Positions 1 to 6,483 are shown, counted from the first letter of the stretch. The stretch is DNA of 14,987 nt from a bacterium (GCA_028869325.1 JAGWST010000159.1:1-14987), one strand, 5' to 3'. Notes: generated by a model from the sequence alone, not told the origin. Made by a program: numbers and translations.

Positions 1-1643
1 AACGCCGGCTCGCGGAGATCAATGCCGCTGGCGTCCGGTTGGCCCGGCGCTCGGCGCTCCGCGTGCAGAACGCACGCCCGGTCTACGTCGCCGCAAGCGT
101 TGGACCGTTGGGGAAGATGCTCCACCCGTTCGGTACGCTCACCGAGGATCGCGCGCGCGAGATCTTCGCGGAGCAGTGCGCCGCGCTGGCCGCCGAAAAG
201 CCCGATGCGTTCATCCTGGAGACGCTGACCGGCGTCGCCGAGGGGCGCGCGGCGCTGCGCGCGGCCCGCGAGGCCGCTCCCGAGATACCGCGCATCTGCA
301 CGCTGGCGATGCACGAGAGCGGGCGCACGCAATATGGTGAGGAGGCCGTCGACGCCCTGCGTGGATTGCTGGAGGCCGGCGCCGACGTGGTGGGCCTCAA
401 CTGCGCGCTGGGACCGGCGCAGACCTACGAGATCTTAGCCGCGATCGCGGGCGAGTTCAGCGCCCCACTGGCCGCGCTGCCGAACGCCGGCTATCCCGGC
501 CGGCTCCACGGGCGCACCGTCTACTTCAGCTCGCCGGAGTACTTCGGCGAGTACGCGCGCGCGTTCGCCGAGCTGGGCGTCAATCTCATCGGCGGCTGCT
601 GCGGTACCACGCCCGCCCACACACACGCCATGCGCCAGGCGCTGCATGAGGCCACACCGGGAGACCGCCGTGCCGTTCCGGTGCTGGAAGTTCAGGCCTA
701 CGAGCGCGCCGCTCCGACCGAGCCGGTACGGCGCGGCAACGCCTTTGACGAGCGATTGGGCCGCCAGTTCGTGATCACCGCGGAGATCGAGCCGCCGCGC
801 GGGATCGACTACCACGAGCAATTGGCGGGTGCGCGCCTGCTGGAAGAGGCAGGCGTCGATGCCGTCAATCTCACCGACAATCAACGCGCCCAGCTGCGCA
901 TGAGCCCCATCGCGCTGGCCAGCCTGGTGATGCAGCAGACGAATCTCGCCACGATTCTGCACTTCAGCTGCCGCGACCGCAATCTGCTGGCTCTACAATC
1001 GGAGTTGCTGGGCGCCGCGGCGCTGGGCGTCACGGCGATCTTGGCGCTCACCGGCGATCCCGCCGCGTTCGGCGACTACCCCGTGGCAACCGGCGTCTAC
1101 GACGTCAACAGCGTGGGCCTTGTCGGAATCTTGAGCGCGCTGAACGAAGGCAAGCGCCTGGGAGGGGTGGAGATCGGCCCGCCAACCTCGTTCAAGATCG
1201 GCGTCGCCGTCAATCCGCTGGCGCGTGATCTGGAGGCCGAGGTGGAGCGCCTGCGCGAGAAGGTTGAGAGCGGCGCGCACTTCGCCCTCACGCAGCCGCT
1301 CTATGAGATCGCTGCCTTACGCCGCTTCGCCGCCGAGTTGGAGCGCGCGCGGGTGCCGCATCTCCCCATTCTGGTCGGCATTCTGCCACTGCGTTCGGCG
1401 CGCAGTGCCGAGTTTCTGCACAACGAGGTCCCCGGCATGTTGGTTCCGCAGGCGATACGCGACCGCATGCGGCGCGCCGGAGCCGGCGGTGCGCGCGAGG
1501 GCATTCGCATCGCCCGTGAGTTCCTTGACGAGGCGCAGGCGTTGGCGGGCGGCGCCTACGTCATTCCCATGGGCCGCTACGACGCGGCCGCCGAGGTGAT
1601 CGCTCCGCTTGCCGCGTCGCTCCGCGCGGCGGCGCGGCGCTGA
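1..1643 (+). CDS. Bifunctional homocysteine S-methyltransferase / 5,10-methylenetetrahydrofolate reductase (5' truncated by window)
   Basis: The frame is open from the left edge (first whole codon at 3), so the true start lies outside; about 65 N-terminal residues are probably missing compared with YitJ-type proteins of about 610 residues. The first half is a homocysteine S-methyltransferase domain. Its three expected zinc ligands are visible: the Cys of GLNC (402-404) and the Cys pair of GGCCGT (597-602). From about 769 a MetF-type TIM barrel follows, with AEIEPPRG, the FSCRDRN segment and LTGDP/ATGVYDVNS typical of flavin-dependent MTHFR. By family knowledge the protein reduces methylene-THF and methylates homocysteine to methionine without cobalamin; no B12 domain is seen. 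Its TGA shares one base with the comB ATG (TGATG), implying translational coupling. The fusion is certain; the preferred methyl donor (methyl-THF or S-methylmethionine-like) cannot be read from sequence. Confidence 0.93.
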   Translation, partial: RRLAEINAAGVRLARRSALRVQNARPVYVAASVGPLGKMLHPFGTLTEDRAREIFAEQCAALAAEKPDAFILETLTGVAEGRAALRAAREAAPEIPRICTLAMHESGRTQYGEEAVDALRGLLEAGADVVGLNCALGPAQTYEILAAIAGEFSAPLAALPNAGYPGRLHGRTVYFSSPEYFGEYARAFAELGVNLIGGCCGTTPAHTHAMRQALHEATPGDRRAVPVLEVQAYERAAPTEPVRRGNAFDERLGRQFVITAEIEPPRGIDYHEQLAGARLLEEAGVDAVNLTDNQRAQLRMSPIALASLVMQQTNLATILHFSCRDRNLLALQSELLGAAALGVTAILALTGDPAAFGDYPVATGVYDVNSVGLVGILSALNEGKRLGGVEIGPPTSFKIGVAVNPLARDLEAEVERLREKVESGAHFALTQPLYEIAALRRFAAELERARVPHLPILVGILPLRSARSAEFLHNEVPGMLVPQAIRDRMRRAGAGGAREGIRIAREFLDEAQALAGGAYVIPMGRYDAAAEVIAPLAASLRAAARR

Positions 1644-2374
1644 TGACCAAGCGGCTGCGCGTGACGTATCGCCCGTTGCCGGCCGCCGAGATCGCCGACG
1701 TCGCCGTGATCATCGACGTTCTGCGCGCGACGACCACGGCGCTGGCGGCATTGGAGGCGGGCGCGCTTCACGTGGAGGCGGTGGACGACGTGGAGCAGGC
1801 GCGCGCGCGTCGCATGCGCGGCATGGTGATCGCCGGCGAGCGCGGCGGGTTGCGCATCGACGGCTTCGATCACGGCAACTCGCCGCTCGAGCTCGCCGCC
1901 GACACGGTCAAAGGCCGCGCGCTGGCCCTGTGCACCACCAATGGCAGCCGCGCGCTGCGCCTCTGCCGCGCGGGTGTGGTCTTCGCGGGCTCCATTCGTA
2001 ACGCGGCGGCGACGGCAGCGGCCGTTGCGGCCGCCGCGCCGGACGGCGCCTTCGTCGCGCTGCAGGGCTCTGGGCAGGACGCCGAGCCGACGGAGGAAGA
2101 TGCCATCGCGGCAGGGGCGATTCTGGCCGCGCTGGACACGAGAGACGGGATCGCGGTGGACGCCGACGCACCGGCCGCGGCGGTGCGCACCGCATGGGCG
2201 CGGGCCCAGGGCGATGCCGCAGCGGCGCTTCTGGCAACGCCGCACGGCGCGTACCTGGCGGGATTGGGCGTAGCTGGCGACGTGCGCTACGCGGCCGAGC
2301 TCGACGCCTCGCCGCACGCCGTGCGGGTAGCGGCGGGGGTTCTCACTTTGGAGCGGCGTCCAGCGCGCGATTGA
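1643..2374 (+). CDS. comB: ComB family, probable 2-phosphosulfolactate phosphatase
   Basis: This 243-residue protein has family-typical length and the ComB landmarks in order: IIDVLRATTT near residues 23-32, GFDHGNSPLE near 74-83, CTTNGSRAL near 96-104 and EEDAIAAG near 152-159. In methanogens ComB is an Mg-dependent phosphatase that converts 2-phosphosulfolactate to sulfolactate in coenzyme M synthesis. Many bacteria carry homologues without evident coenzyme M, so the substrate here is uncertain; no ComA, ComC or other coenzyme M gene is in the window. The ATG overlaps the stop of the upstream methionine enzyme by one base and lacks a clear Shine-Dalgarno, so translation is probably coupled. 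Its last 32 bases overlap the 3' end of the opposite-strand RNase HI gene. The alanine-rich stretch around residues 115-135 is high-GC codon composition rather than a recognisable domain. Confidence 0.88.
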   Translation: MTKRLRVTYRPLPAAEIADVAVIIDVLRATTTALAALEAGALHVEAVDDVEQARARRMRGMVIAGERGGLRIDGFDHGNSPLELAADTVKGRALALCTTNGSRALRLCRAGVVFAGSIRNAAATAAAVAAAAPDGAFVALQGSGQDAEPTEEDAIAAGAILAALDTRDGIAVDADAPAAAVRTAWARAQGDAAAALLATPHGAYLAGLGVAGDVRYAAELDASPHAVRVAAGVLTLERRPARD

Positions 2375-2750
2375 CCAGGGCGTCGGCGGCGCGGTTTTGC
2401 GCACGCGGCACGTGCTTGAGATCGCGCTCCACGAATCGGTCTAACAGCCGGCGTGCCTCTTCGTAGAGCGGGCGGAGCCCCTCGTGCTTCACGCGATACT
2501 CTCCGCGCAGCTGCTTGACGATCAGCTCCGAGTCCATGCGCACGCGCGCGGCATCAAAGCCCAGCTCCAGCGCTGCGCGCAGCCCCTCGATGAGTGCGCG
2601 GTACTCGGCCACGTTGTTCGTGGTGATGCCGATGCGCTCCGAAACCTCATGGAGGACGTTGCCCGCCTCATCCGAGACCACGGCGCCGATCGCCGCTGGG
2701 CCAGGGTTGCCGCGGCTGCCGCCGTCGGAGAAGATCACTGCCGTACGCAT
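2343..2750 (-). CDS. rnhA: Ribonuclease HI family protein (short, handle-less form)
   Basis: This 135-residue RNase H fold protein would cleave the RNA strand of RNA-DNA hybrids in the cytoplasm. The four metal-binding acidic residues are present: D9 in SDGGSRGNPGP, E49 in TNNVAEYRAL, D73 in RMDSELIV and D123 in NRAADALVN. Only 50 residues separate D73 from D123, against 64 in the E. coli enzyme, so the basic substrate-binding handle appears absent, as in the archaeal/Bacillus-type short enzymes. ATG at 2750-2748 is preceded by a weak GGGG three bases upstream. It lies downstream of tRNA-Pro on the same strand but beyond that gene's terminator, so it probably has its own promoter, which I could not identify. 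Its stop overlaps the 3' end of comB. The symbol is by family; rnhA-like paralogues (ypdQ-type) cannot be separated here. Confidence 0.9.
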   Translation of the reverse strand: MRTAVIFSDGGSRGNPGPAAIGAVVSDEAGNVLHEVSERIGITTNNVAEYRALIEGLRAALELGFDAARVRMDSELIVKQLRGEYRVKHEGLRPLYEEARRLLDRFVERDLKHVPRAQNRAADALVNRALDAAPK

Positions 2751-2830
2751 TCGCCCCGTGTACGGGAGTGATACGCGCCGCTCCTACCGCGCGTCTTATC
2801 CTTGCATGGCCTGTCGAAACGCAGGCGCTC

Positions 2831-2872
2831 GAAAAAGAGAAAGCCCGGAAGTCTATAGACTTCACGGGCTTT
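2831..2872 (-). terminator. Rho-independent terminator of tRNA-Pro
   Basis: Read on the minus strand, AAAGCCCG (2872-2865), a bulged T (2864) and GAAGTC (2863-2858) form one arm. The loop is TATA, and GACTTC then CGGGCTTT (2853-2840) form the other arm. That is a 14-bp stem with one bulge and a four-base loop, followed by TCTCTTTTT. It begins 5 nt past the encoded CCA of tRNA-Pro, so it ends that transcript. Confidence 0.9.
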
Positions 2873-2877
2873 CCAAC

Positions 2878-2955
2878 TGGTCGGGCTGACTGGATTTGAA
2901 CCAGCGACCTCTAGTCCCCCAGACTAGCGCGCTAACCAAACTGCGCCACAGCCCG
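2878..2955 (-). tRNA. tRNA-Pro, anticodon GGG, with encoded CCA
   Basis: Read on the minus strand, the sequence folds as a full cloverleaf. The 7-bp acceptor stem is CGGGCTG/CAGCCCG, the D-arm is GCGC/GCGC around AGTTTGGTTA, and the anticodon stem is CTAGT/ACTAG with loop CTGGGGG. The variable loop is AGGTC, and the T-arm has loop TTCAAAT. Loop positions 34-36 read GGG, giving proline, codon CCC (and CCU by wobble). The C1-G72 pair is the usual bacterial proline identity feature. The discriminator A is at 2881 and CCA is encoded at 2880-2878, so 3' end formation needs no CCA addition. The body is 2882-2955 (74 nt). A strong terminator follows; no convincing promoter was seen in the GC-rich leader. 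Confidence 0.97.
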
Positions 2956-3029
2956 CTCCTTCGATCCGGGATACCGCGCCCTTCTTACGCTGGCCGCCGC
3001 CGCGGGCCCTGCGCGGCGCCGCGTATGAA

Positions 3030-3062
3030 GAGGGGCGCGACCCTCGCGCGGCCGCACCCCTC
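3030..3062 (-). terminator. Candidate hairpin terminator after the HU gene
   Basis: On the minus strand GAGGGGTGCG pairs with CGCGCCCCTC (10 bp, one G-T wobble) around a 13-base GC-rich loop, starting about 28 bases past the HU stop. Only TTCAT follows, without a proper T-tract, so it may be a weak terminator, a 3' stabilising hairpin or a processing signal before tRNA-Pro. The rest of the gene-poor 2751-3089 stretch holds only the tRNA and its terminator. Confidence 0.4.
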
Positions 3063-3089
3063 CAAACGAGCATGCGCCCGGTTCGGGTC

Positions 3090-3389
3090 TCAGGCACGCT
3101 TACGGCGCTTGCCGGCGGTTGCAACGGCATCGCGCAGCCCCTTACCGGCCGAGAAGGTGGCGACGCGGCGGGCGGGGATCACCAATTTCTCGCCCGTCTT
3201 CGGGTTGCGGCCCTCGCGCTTCTCGCGGTGGCGCACCTCGAAGCTGCCGAATGGGATGAGCTGCACCTTCTCACCGCCCATCAACGACTCGCGAATGGTA
3301 TCGAAGACACTATCAACGGCGGCGGTCGCCTCGCGCTTGGTCAGCCCTGTCTTTTCCGCCACGGTGGCGATCAGATCGGCCTTCGTCAC
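3090..3389 (-). CDS. HU/IHF family DNA-binding protein
   Basis: This is a nucleoid-associated histone-like protein that bends DNA as a dimer. Starting at GTG (3389-3387), preceded by GGGAGG with a 6-base spacer, it is 99 residues and opens with the family-typical (M)[16 protein letters not shown]. The HU signature [20 protein letters not shown] lies in the DNA-gripping arm at about residues 46-65, with the intercalating-arm proline in GRNPKTGE. After [19 protein letters not shown] comes a short basic tail, GKRRKRA, slightly longer than in the 90-residue proteins; it may add nonspecific DNA contact. The open frame continues upstream to 3473, but that extension matches no HU and lacks a Shine-Dalgarno. 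Single-gene context means a homodimeric HU is more likely than IHF alpha or beta. It lies between aroQ and tRNA-Pro on the same strand. Confidence 0.95.
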   Translation of the reverse strand: MTKADLIATVAEKTGLTKREATAAVDSVFDTIRESLMGGEKVQLIPFGSFEVRHREKREGRNPKTGEKLVIPARRVATFSAGKGLRDAVATAGKRRKRA

Positions 3390-3417
3390 GTTACTCCCTC
3401 CCCCAATAATGCGGGGT

Positions 3418-3446
3418 CGTATCACATATCCTAAGAGGTCGAGCAA
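3418..3446 (-). promoter_or_regulatory. Weak candidate promoter for the HU gene
   Basis: On the minus strand TTGCTC (3446-3441) and GATACG (3423-3418) are 17 bases apart, and a TG stands one base upstream of the second element, giving an extended -10 look. Each box matches the sigma-70 consensus at only three positions. Placement, 28 bases before the GTG, is suitable. The surrounding 3390-3548 gap is locally less GC-rich and holds no other recognisable element. Confidence 0.25.
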
Positions 3447-3548
3447 GCCGAAACGCAGACGCGCGTAAAGCACCCGGCTCGCCGTTCGCCGCCTTGCTAC
3501 GCTTCGGTCCGGCGGCGCTCCTGCCGAAAAGTGGCGAAAAACCTTGAT

Positions 3549-3995
3549 TCATCGCCGTTTGCGCGACAGGTAGGTGAACAGCGCCCGCAGCCCGACGGTG
3601 TACGAATCCGCCCCAAATCCCGCCACCACGCCGACGCACGAAGCAGCGGTCACGGAGTGTCTGCGGTACTCCTCGCGAGCGTGAATGTTGGAGAGATGGA
3701 CCTCGACCGCAGGGATCGAGAGGCTGCGCAACGCATCGGCTACCGCGTACGAATAGTGCGTGTATGCACCGGGATTGACGAGCAAGCCGGCAGCACCCTG
3801 TGCGGCGACGCGGTGGATTGCACCGATCAGCTCGCCCTCGCCTTGATGCTGCTCGCAACTGACTTCAACCCCGAGCGACGACGCCTCGCTCGCAAGCGCG
3901 GCGTCGATCTCCGCCAGTGTCGTCCGTCCGTAGACGTCCGGCTCACGGGTCCCCAATGCATTGAGGTTGGGGCCGTGCAAAACGGCTATACGCAT
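3549..3995 (-). CDS. aroQ: 3-dehydroquinate dehydratase, type II
   Basis: This 148-residue enzyme would convert 3-dehydroquinate to 3-dehydroshikimate in the shikimate pathway as a cytoplasmic dodecamer. The type II hallmarks are clear. HGPNLNALGTREPDVYG holds the lid residues Arg17 and Tyr22, the latter the catalytic base. NPGAYTHYS (74-82) is the substrate-binding loop, and VEVHLSNIHAREEYRRHS carries the catalytic His99. Tyr81 replaces the more usual Thr in NPGAYTHTS. ATG at 3995 is preceded by GAGG with a 4-base spacer. No other shikimate gene is adjacent. It is transcribed away from hslO; the 105-bp region between the two should hold both promoters, but I see no strong boxes. HU follows 159 bp downstream, probably with its own promoter. 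Confidence 0.96.
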   Translation of the reverse strand: MRIAVLHGPNLNALGTREPDVYGRTTLAEIDAALASEASSLGVEVSCEQHQGEGELIGAIHRVAAQGAAGLLVNPGAYTHYSYAVADALRSLSIPAVEVHLSNIHAREEYRRHSVTAASCVGVVAGFGADSYTVGLRALFTYLSRKRR

Positions 3996-4100
3996 CGTTC
4001 CTCACACGCGCGGCTGGCAGCTTCACCGCCCATTCGGGAGGGCATCCGCCGCAACCCTGCGGCTCCCGTGAGGATTGGTAGCAGCGGAGGCTCGCCACAC

Positions 4101-4976
4101 GTGGACCAGCTCGTCACGACCACGGCCGCCGGGGGATCCATCCGGGTCCGCGCCGCCGTCACCACCTCGCTCGTCGCCGAGGCGCGTGAGCGGCACGATT
4201 GCGCCCCTACGGCCACTGCCGCGCTCGGCCGCCTGATGACCGCCGCCGCTTTGATGGGCGGCGCCCTCAAGGGCCAGCAGCGCGTCGCCTTGCAGATTGC
4301 CGGTGCCGGCCCAATGCGCAATCTGGTCGCCGAGGCCTTCCCCAGCGACGATGCGATCGGCGTTCGCGGCATGACGCCCCATCCCGAGATCGATCTGCCG
4401 CTCAACGGAAAGGGCAAATTCGACGTGGGGGGCGCGGTTGGGCGCGGTGTGCTGCAAGTCACGCGCTCGCACGAGAGCGGTCAGCCGTACACGGGGATCG
4501 TGGATCTGGTCAGCGGCGAGATCGGCGAAGACATCGCGTCGTACTTCGCGAACTCGGAGCAGACGCCAAGCATCGTCGCGCTGGGCGTGCTTGCGGGGCC
4601 GCGCGGCGTGATCGCGGCGGGCGGCGTGATCGCGGAGCTCCTTCCCGGCGCCCCCGCGCAGACCATCGACGTGCTCGAACGCTCCGCGGCGGCGCTGCCG
4701 CCCGTCACCGGCCTGGTGCGCGATGGCGCCGATGCCTGGGCCATCGCCCAAGCGCTGGTCGGCGAGCTCGCCCCCAAACGGCTGCGCGCGGTCCCCGTGC
4801 GCTTTGCCTGCCGCTGCTCGCGCCAGAAAGTGGAGGCCGCGATGCGCGGCCTCGGCGCTGCGAGCCTCGCCGAGATCGTACGCGAGGGGGACTCGCAGCG
4901 CGTCACTTGCGACTACTGCAAGCGCCTCTACGTGCTGACGCCACAGGAGATCGAGGCCCTCGCCCAGCCCGCGTAG
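4101..4976 (+). CDS. hslO: Hsp33, redox-regulated molecular chaperone
   Basis: This 291-residue cytoplasmic holdase is activated by oxidative unfolding. The C-terminal zinc switch is intact: CRC near 4807-4815, 30 residues, then CDYC near 4909-4920, giving the CXC-X27-32-CXXC spacing. The N-terminal fold shows RHDCAPTATAALGRLMTAAALMG and LKGQQRVALQIAGAGP, as in B. subtilis and E. coli Hsp33. GTG at 4101 is chosen because GGAGG (4086-4090) lies 10 bases upstream and homologues begin at the same point (xDxLVxxxAxxGxIR). The open frame extends to 3531, but that part is antisense to aroQ and has no homology. A 6-bp hairpin (GCCGCA/TGCGGC, 4048-4063) sits in the leader with no known role. The stop lies two bases from the stop of the convergent small cysteine-rich gene. 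Confidence 0.96.
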   Translation: MDQLVTTTAAGGSIRVRAAVTTSLVAEARERHDCAPTATAALGRLMTAAALMGGALKGQQRVALQIAGAGPMRNLVAEAFPSDDAIGVRGMTPHPEIDLPLNGKGKFDVGGAVGRGVLQVTRSHESGQPYTGIVDLVSGEIGEDIASYFANSEQTPSIVALGVLAGPRGVIAAGGVIAELLPGAPAQTIDVLERSAAALPPVTGLVRDGADAWAIAQALVGELAPKRLRAVPVRFACRCSRQKVEAAMRGLGAASLAEIVREGDSQRVTCDYCKRLYVLTPQEIEALAQPA

Positions 4977-4978
4977 GG

Positions 4979-5179
4979 TCAGAACGGGTTGCGGAAGGCT
5001 CCGACGAGGCGGCCATTGTCGAGATGGTACCACCAGCCGCAGGGGCAGATGACCGGCGGATCGCCGGCGCGGGGCTGGTCGTGGACGCGCGCGCAGATCT
5101 GGCAGGTGAACTGCCCCTCATGGGGCTTGGCGGCGGCGTGCGGATGACTCACGGCTCTCGATTCTCCAACTTGCGGCAT
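4979..5179 (-). CDS. Small CxxC/CxC protein, putative zinc-ribbon-like, unknown function
   Basis: I do not recognise this 66-residue protein. Residues 24-52 contain FTCQIC, then 15 residues, then CPCGWWYH: two cysteine pairs (C26/C29 and C45/C47) plus His52, a pattern able to bind one zinc. It ends in the compact GRLVGAFRNPF. The first 20 or so residues look disordered. ATG at 5179 lies 6 bases after the tyrS stop, suggesting re-initiation; no Shine-Dalgarno precedes it. An alternative GTG at 5152 would give 57 residues, with GGAG 11 bases upstream. Support for reality comes from the tight operon spacing, the ordered cysteine spacing, and the end only two bases from the hslO stop. It could be a small RNA- or protein-binding zinc protein. 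It is too short to exclude a chance frame in GC-rich DNA. Confidence 0.55.
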   Translation of the reverse strand: MPQVGESRAVSHPHAAAKPHEGQFTCQICARVHDQPRAGDPPVICPCGWWYHLDNGRLVGAFRNPF

Positions 5180-5185
5180 GCCGCG

Positions 5186-6403
5186 TCAGCGCGGCGGTGG
5201 TAGTACGCGGATGAAACGCCGGCTCCCGACCGAGAGCACCGCCGGGGCGCTCTCGTGCCAGGGAGCCGAGGGATCGGTGACGGGCTGGCCGTTGAGGCGC
5301 ACACCGCCCCCGGCCACCAAGCGCTCCGCCTCACGCTTGCTCTGTGCCAGACCCGAGGCCGCGAGCACCGCCACGACGCTGCGCGGCTGCTCCCGCAACG
5401 CAAACTCCGGCATCTCGGCCGGTGCCTCCTTGCGCTGCACCGTGCGCTCGAAATACGCGGACGCCGCGCGCGCCGCCTCGCGCCCATGGTAGAGTGCCAC
5501 GATATCCTCCGCCAGCGCCTTCTTCGCCGGCATCGGCTCCAGCGTGCCCGCGCTCAGTCGCACGGCCAGCTGCTTACACTCCGCCTCGCTGCGAAACGCG
5601 GCCAGACGCGCATAGCGCGGGATCATCGTGTCCGGCAGAGACATCAGCTTACCGAACTGCTGCTCGGGAGACTCCACGATCGAGACGTAGTTTCCCAGCG
5701 ACTTGCCCATCCGGCGCTCGCCGTCCAGGCCTTCGAGGATCGGCGCCGTCATGCAGATCTGCGGCGGCTGCCCCACGTCCTCCTGAAACGCGCGCGCCAG
5801 CATGAAGTTGAAGAGCTGTTCCGTGCCACCGAGCTCGACATCGGCCTCCATCGCCACGCTATCGTACGCCTGCGCCACCGGATAGAGCAGCTCGTGCAGA
5901 GAGATCGGCTGGCCGGCGCCATAGCGCTTGGCAAAATCGTTGCGCTCCAACATGCGCGCGACGGTGACCTGTGAGGTCAGCTTGAGCAGATCGTCGAAGC
6001 CGAGCGGCCGCAGCCAGGTCGAGTTGTACATCACCTCGAGGTGGTCGAGATCCAGCATTCGCCCGGCCTGCTCGCGATAGCTGGCCATGTTTGCCTCGAT
6101 CTGCTCGCGCGTGATCGGCTTGCGCTGCTCGTTGCGGCCGGTGGGATCACCGATCAGCGCCGTGAAGTCGCCGATCAACAGGATGACGCGATGCCCAAGA
6201 TCCTGGAACTGGCGCATCTTGTGCAGCGTCACCGCGTGGCCAATATGCAGCTCCGAGCCGGAGGGATCGATGCCGAACTTGACGGTCAAACGGCCCTTAC
6301 GCGCGATCCGTGCCTCGAGCTCTTCCAGCGAGACGACGTCGGCGCAACCGTCGGCGAGAAACGCCGCCTGCGCGGCCGGCGTCATGGTCGTAGCGGCATC
6401 CAT
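5186..6403 (-). CDS. tyrS: Tyrosyl-tRNA synthetase
   Basis: This 405-residue class I synthetase charges tRNA-Tyr. The Rossmann part has FGIDPSGSELHIGH (HIGH at 53-56), GDFTALIGDPTGR, and the tyrosine pocket YPVAQAYDS (Y174, Q178, D181). ELGGTEQLFN follows, with Glu195 where GG(T/S)DQ is usual. The KMSKS loop reads RMGKS (231-235), with Gly for the first Ser. An S4 RNA-binding domain (about 342-400, ASGLAQSKREAERLVAGGGVRLNG) ends the protein, as in TyrZ-like enzymes. Two starts compete. ATG 6403 is the longest frame but has only a distant AGG. ATG 6385 (MTPAAQAAF) overlaps the TGA of an upstream 15-codon frame that has a strong Shine-Dalgarno. It follows mutS2 by 93 bases on the same strand, and the small cysteine-rich gene follows 6 bases later. 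No T-box leader is present. Confidence 0.95.
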   Translation of the reverse strand: MDAATTMTPAAQAAFLADGCADVVSLEELEARIARKGRLTVKFGIDPSGSELHIGHAVTLHKMRQFQDLGHRVILLIGDFTALIGDPTGRNEQRKPITREQIEANMASYREQAGRMLDLDHLEVMYNSTWLRPLGFDDLLKLTSQVTVARMLERNDFAKRYGAGQPISLHELLYPVAQAYDSVAMEADVELGGTEQLFNFMLARAFQEDVGQPPQICMTAPILEGLDGERRMGKSLGNYVSIVESPEQQFGKLMSLPDTMIPRYARLAAFRSEAECKQLAVRLSAGTLEPMPAKKALAEDIVALYHGREAARAASAYFERTVQRKEAPAEMPEFALREQPRSVVAVLAASGLAQSKREAERLVAGGGVRLNGQPVTDPSAPWHESAPAVLSVGSRRFIRVLPPPR

Positions 6404-6441
6404 GGGCGCGGGGCCTGTTCCATCGGCAAGCGAGTCCTCCC
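6382..6441 (-). promoter_or_regulatory. Strong Shine-Dalgarno plus 15-codon leader frame coupled to tyrS
   Basis: On the minus strand GGGAGGA (6441-6435) is followed after 5 bases by TTG (6429), opening a 15-codon frame; an in-frame ATG is at 6423. The frame encodes a proline-rich peptide (MPMEQAPRPWMPLRP) and ends in TGA (6384-6382). That TGA overlaps the ATG at 6385-6383, in the tyrS frame, as ATGA. The tyrS starts themselves lack a nearby Shine-Dalgarno. Re-initiation is an inference; the peptide is not tyrosine-rich, so classical tyrosine attenuation is unlikely. Confidence 0.4.
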
Positions 6442-6456
6442 TGCTGCGGCGCGCGC

Positions 6457-6483
6457 GCCGATCCCGCCGATCCCGCCGATCCC
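6457..6483. repeat. Three perfect tandem copies of a 9-bp unit between mutS2 and tyrS
   Basis: GCCGATCCC occurs three times head to tail at 6457-6465, 6466-6474 and 6475-6483. It adjoins the short palindrome GGCGCGCGCGCC (6448-6459). It is outside both coding regions, so copy number could change by slippage without a frameshift. No function is evident. Confidence 0.85.

Noticed and set aside
2896..3468. 190-codon + strand frame across tRNA-Pro and HU
   Set aside because: Runs antisense through a tRNA gene and HU; no start site or motif supports it.
3390..3473. 28-residue N-terminal extension of the HU frame
   Set aside because: No HU family match, no Shine-Dalgarno, and GGGAGG is placed correctly for the GTG at 3389.
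3488..3520. CGCCGCC/GGCGGCG inverted repeat downstream of aroQ as a terminator
   Set aside because: Seven paired bases around a 17-base loop with no T-tract; such pairings are frequent in this base composition.
3531..4100. 190-residue N-terminal extension of the Hsp33 frame
   Set aside because: It is antisense to aroQ and has no Hsp33 homology; a Shine-Dalgarno and family alignment support the GTG at 4101.
6382..6429. Programmed frameshift or sequencing error joining the mini-frame to tyrS
   Set aside because: TyrS is complete with normal length without the added residues, and the mini-peptide resembles no TyrS N-terminus, so a separate leader frame is the simpler reading.
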